Origin: an uncultured Bacteroides sp.
Lineage (GTDB): Bacteria > Bacteroidota > Bacteroidia > Bacteroidales > Bacteroidaceae
DNA: 64,000 nt
Assembly (NCBI GenBank): GCA_948847595.1
Contig: CAQOGY010000010.1
Location: forward strand, 34,835-98,834
Direction of reading: 5' to 3'
Shown here: positions 62,718 through 64,000 of the stretch, one piece after another
Position numbering within the stretch: the first letter of the stretch is position 1
Layout: each line of letters starts with the position of its first letter
Position numbers and translations under genes: made by a program
Notes under the pieces: generated by a model
Seen by the model: the letters and a program-made list of their open reading frames with translations, nothing else
Told to the model about the DNA's origin: nothing
Databases searched by the model: none

Positions 62718-63992
62718 TTATTGTTTACCATAATTTTTAATAACCTCATCATAGATACCGCGAACTTTATATCCCACGTTCTCCCATTTAATCTCATCCA
62801 CTTCTTTCTTACCCTCTTCTTTCAGGTACTCGTACATAGCCGGGTAAGTACAGATAGAATAAATGGCATCCGCCATAGCGTGAATATCCCAGTAGTCCGT
62901 TTTAATACATTTATCCAAAATTTCGGCACAGCCGGATTGCTTGGATATAATGGAAGGTACACTACATTGCATAGCCTCCAACGGAGAGATACCGAATGGC
63001 TCAGATACAGAAGGCATAATGTATACATCACTGGCTTTCAGCACTTCGTACACCTGCTTTCCCTTCATAAAACCGGGGAAATGGAAACGGTCCGCAATAC
63101 CGCGTTCGGCTACCAGACGAATCATCTGATCCATCATATCACCACTACCGGCCATTACGAAACGGACATTGCGCGTACGGTGCAATACCATTGCTGCAGC
63201 CTCTACAAAGTATTCCGGTCCTTTCTGCATGGTAATACGTCCCAGGAAAGTAACGACCTTTTCGCTCGGATTCTTTTGAGGAACAATATCCTGTATCTCT
63301 TGTGACAAAGGAGAAACGGCATTATGCACAGTAGACACCTTCTTCGGGTCCTGAAAATACTTATGGATCACAGTCTGACGGGTCAGTTCGCTCACACACA
63401 TGATGTGGTCGGCATTGTCCATACCATTCTTCTCAATGGCATACACTGTCGGATTGACATTGCCGCGACTACGGTCGAAATCAGTAGCATGCACATGGAT
63501 CACCAATGGCTTACCAGATACTTGCTTGGCATGTATCCCTGCCGGATAAGTCAGCCAGTCATGAGAATGAATGATATCAAACTCCTGCTGACGTGCTACC
63601 ACCCCGGCAACGATCGAATAGTTATTGATCTCTTCGTGCAGGTTGTCCGGATAACGTCCGGAGAACTCGATGCATCCCAGATCATTCGTATTGAGATAGT
63701 TGAAGTCGGCATAGATATGATCGCGCAAGTCATAGAACAATTGCGGATCCATATAACTGCCTACGCGTCCTTTCACATAGTCCCAACCGACATTTTTCCA
63801 CACTACCGGCGTGCTGTTCATGCCGATAATTCTTAAAAAGCTCTGATCTTCGTCTCCCCATGGTTTGGGAATACAGAATGTAATCTCCAGATCATCCTGC
63901 TGAGACATTCCTTTTGTCAGACCATAACTGGCAGTCCCTAACCCTCCTAAGATATGCGGGGGGAACTCCCATCCAAACATTAAAACTTTCAT
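62718..63992 (-). CDS. Glycosyltransferase family 4, glycogen-synthase-like
   Basis: 424 residues, GT-B fold. The N-terminal WEFPPHILGGLGTASYGLTKG contains the GGLG nucleotide loop. IIHSHDWLTYPAGIHAKQ follows. The C-terminal domain has VVTFLGRITMQKGPEYFVEAA and the E-x7-E motif SEPFGISPLEAMQ. It is complete, starting at 63992 eight bases before the window end, so its promoter lies beyond. It is adjacent to GH57. ADP- or UDP-glucose use and a glucan product are inferred. Confidence 0.92.
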   Translation of the reverse strand: MKVLMFGWEFPPHILGGLGTASYGLTKGMSQQDDLEITFCIPKPWGDEDQSFLRIIGMNSTPVVWKNVGWDYVKGRVGSYMDPQLFYDLRDHIYADFNYLNTNDLGCIEFSGRYPDNLHEEINNYSIVAGVVARQQEFDIIHSHDWLTYPAGIHAKQVSGKPLVIHVHATDFDRSRGNVNPTVYAIEKNGMDNADHIMCVSELTRQTVIHKYFQDPKKVSTVHNAVSPLSQEIQDIVPQKNPSEKVVTFLGRITMQKGPEYFVEAAAMVLHRTRNVRFVMAGSGDMMDQMIRLVAERGIADRFHFPGFMKGKQVYEVLKASDVYIMPSVSEPFGISPLEAMQCSVPSIISKQSGCAEILDKCIKTDYWDIHAMADAIYSICTYPAMYEYLKEEGKKEVDEIKWENVGYKVRGIYDEVIKNYGKQ

Positions 63993-64000
63993 TTTCGTTC

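Overview
The window is a chromosomal segment of a Bacteroides-type bacterium (order Bacteroidales). The evidence is the Bacteroides -7 promoter box (TAnnTTTG) before gene after gene, often with a TTG about 20 bases upstream; families largely confined to Bacteroidota (DUF3810, DUF4270, DUF4836, DUF5063, DUF5686, DUF5687); a type III glutamine synthetase; and an intracellular GH57/GT4 glycogen module. I cannot fix the species from sequence alone. There are no rRNA or tRNA genes, no insertion sequences and no CRISPR array. Most of the window is dense, ordinary chromosomal coding sequence.

Layout. 1-9.1 kb: 5' part of valS, a membrane protein, a DUF3810 HExxH protein, mazG, a minus-strand operon (rnz, ECF sigma factor, anti-sigma-like protein, small exported protein) and rpsA. 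9.3-16.5 kb: an accessory block between rpsA and a DUF5686 outer-membrane gene. It holds a 1942-residue DUF4011/SF1 helicase/nuclease protein and, converging on it, a retron-type reverse transcriptase (RT) with an upstream structured non-coding RNA and its own promoter. 16.5-22.5 kb: DUF5686, an unusual inverted and 22-bp-periodic repeat, glnN and a Crp/Fnr regulator. 22.6-29.3 kb: a GH20 hexosaminidase lipoprotein and the ftsK-lolA-trxB operon. 29.5-32 kb: DUF5063, a 3'-5' exonuclease and an RlmI-type methyltransferase. 32.1-41.1 kb: a probable sRNA gene, then a long same-strand run from a nucleoside transporter through a DUF151 nuclease, rsmE, a DUF4836 lipoprotein, an ABC transporter pair and a macroglobulin-like/TonB-plug protein. 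41.2-51.3 kb: miaA, a lipid kinase, kdsA, an M16 peptidase, a second ABC pair, NlpC/P60, TraB/GumN and HAD proteins. 51.4-57.3 kb: rplU-rpmA, serS, a sugar MFS transporter and a one-chain NfnAB fusion. 57.3-64 kb: panD/panC, a GT5-like fragment, a DUF4270 lipoprotein, then GH57 and GT4 glycogen-type enzymes.

The most interesting part is the retron locus at 15145-16465. The RT carries the YADD core, an NAxxH-like motif (NVRPH) and a VTG-like motif (ITG). Upstream lies a segment with 12-bp perfect a1/a2 inverted repeats, a TTAGC branch-guanosine context, an msr-like hairpin and an msd-like hairpin. A consensus Bacteroides promoter would start transcription almost exactly at a1. The RT has an N-terminal membrane anchor and no partner gene in its own transcription unit. 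Its tail-to-tail neighbour is a large helicase-nuclease with a transglutaminase-like N-terminal region. Together they look like a two-component defence island, but a functional link between them is inference.
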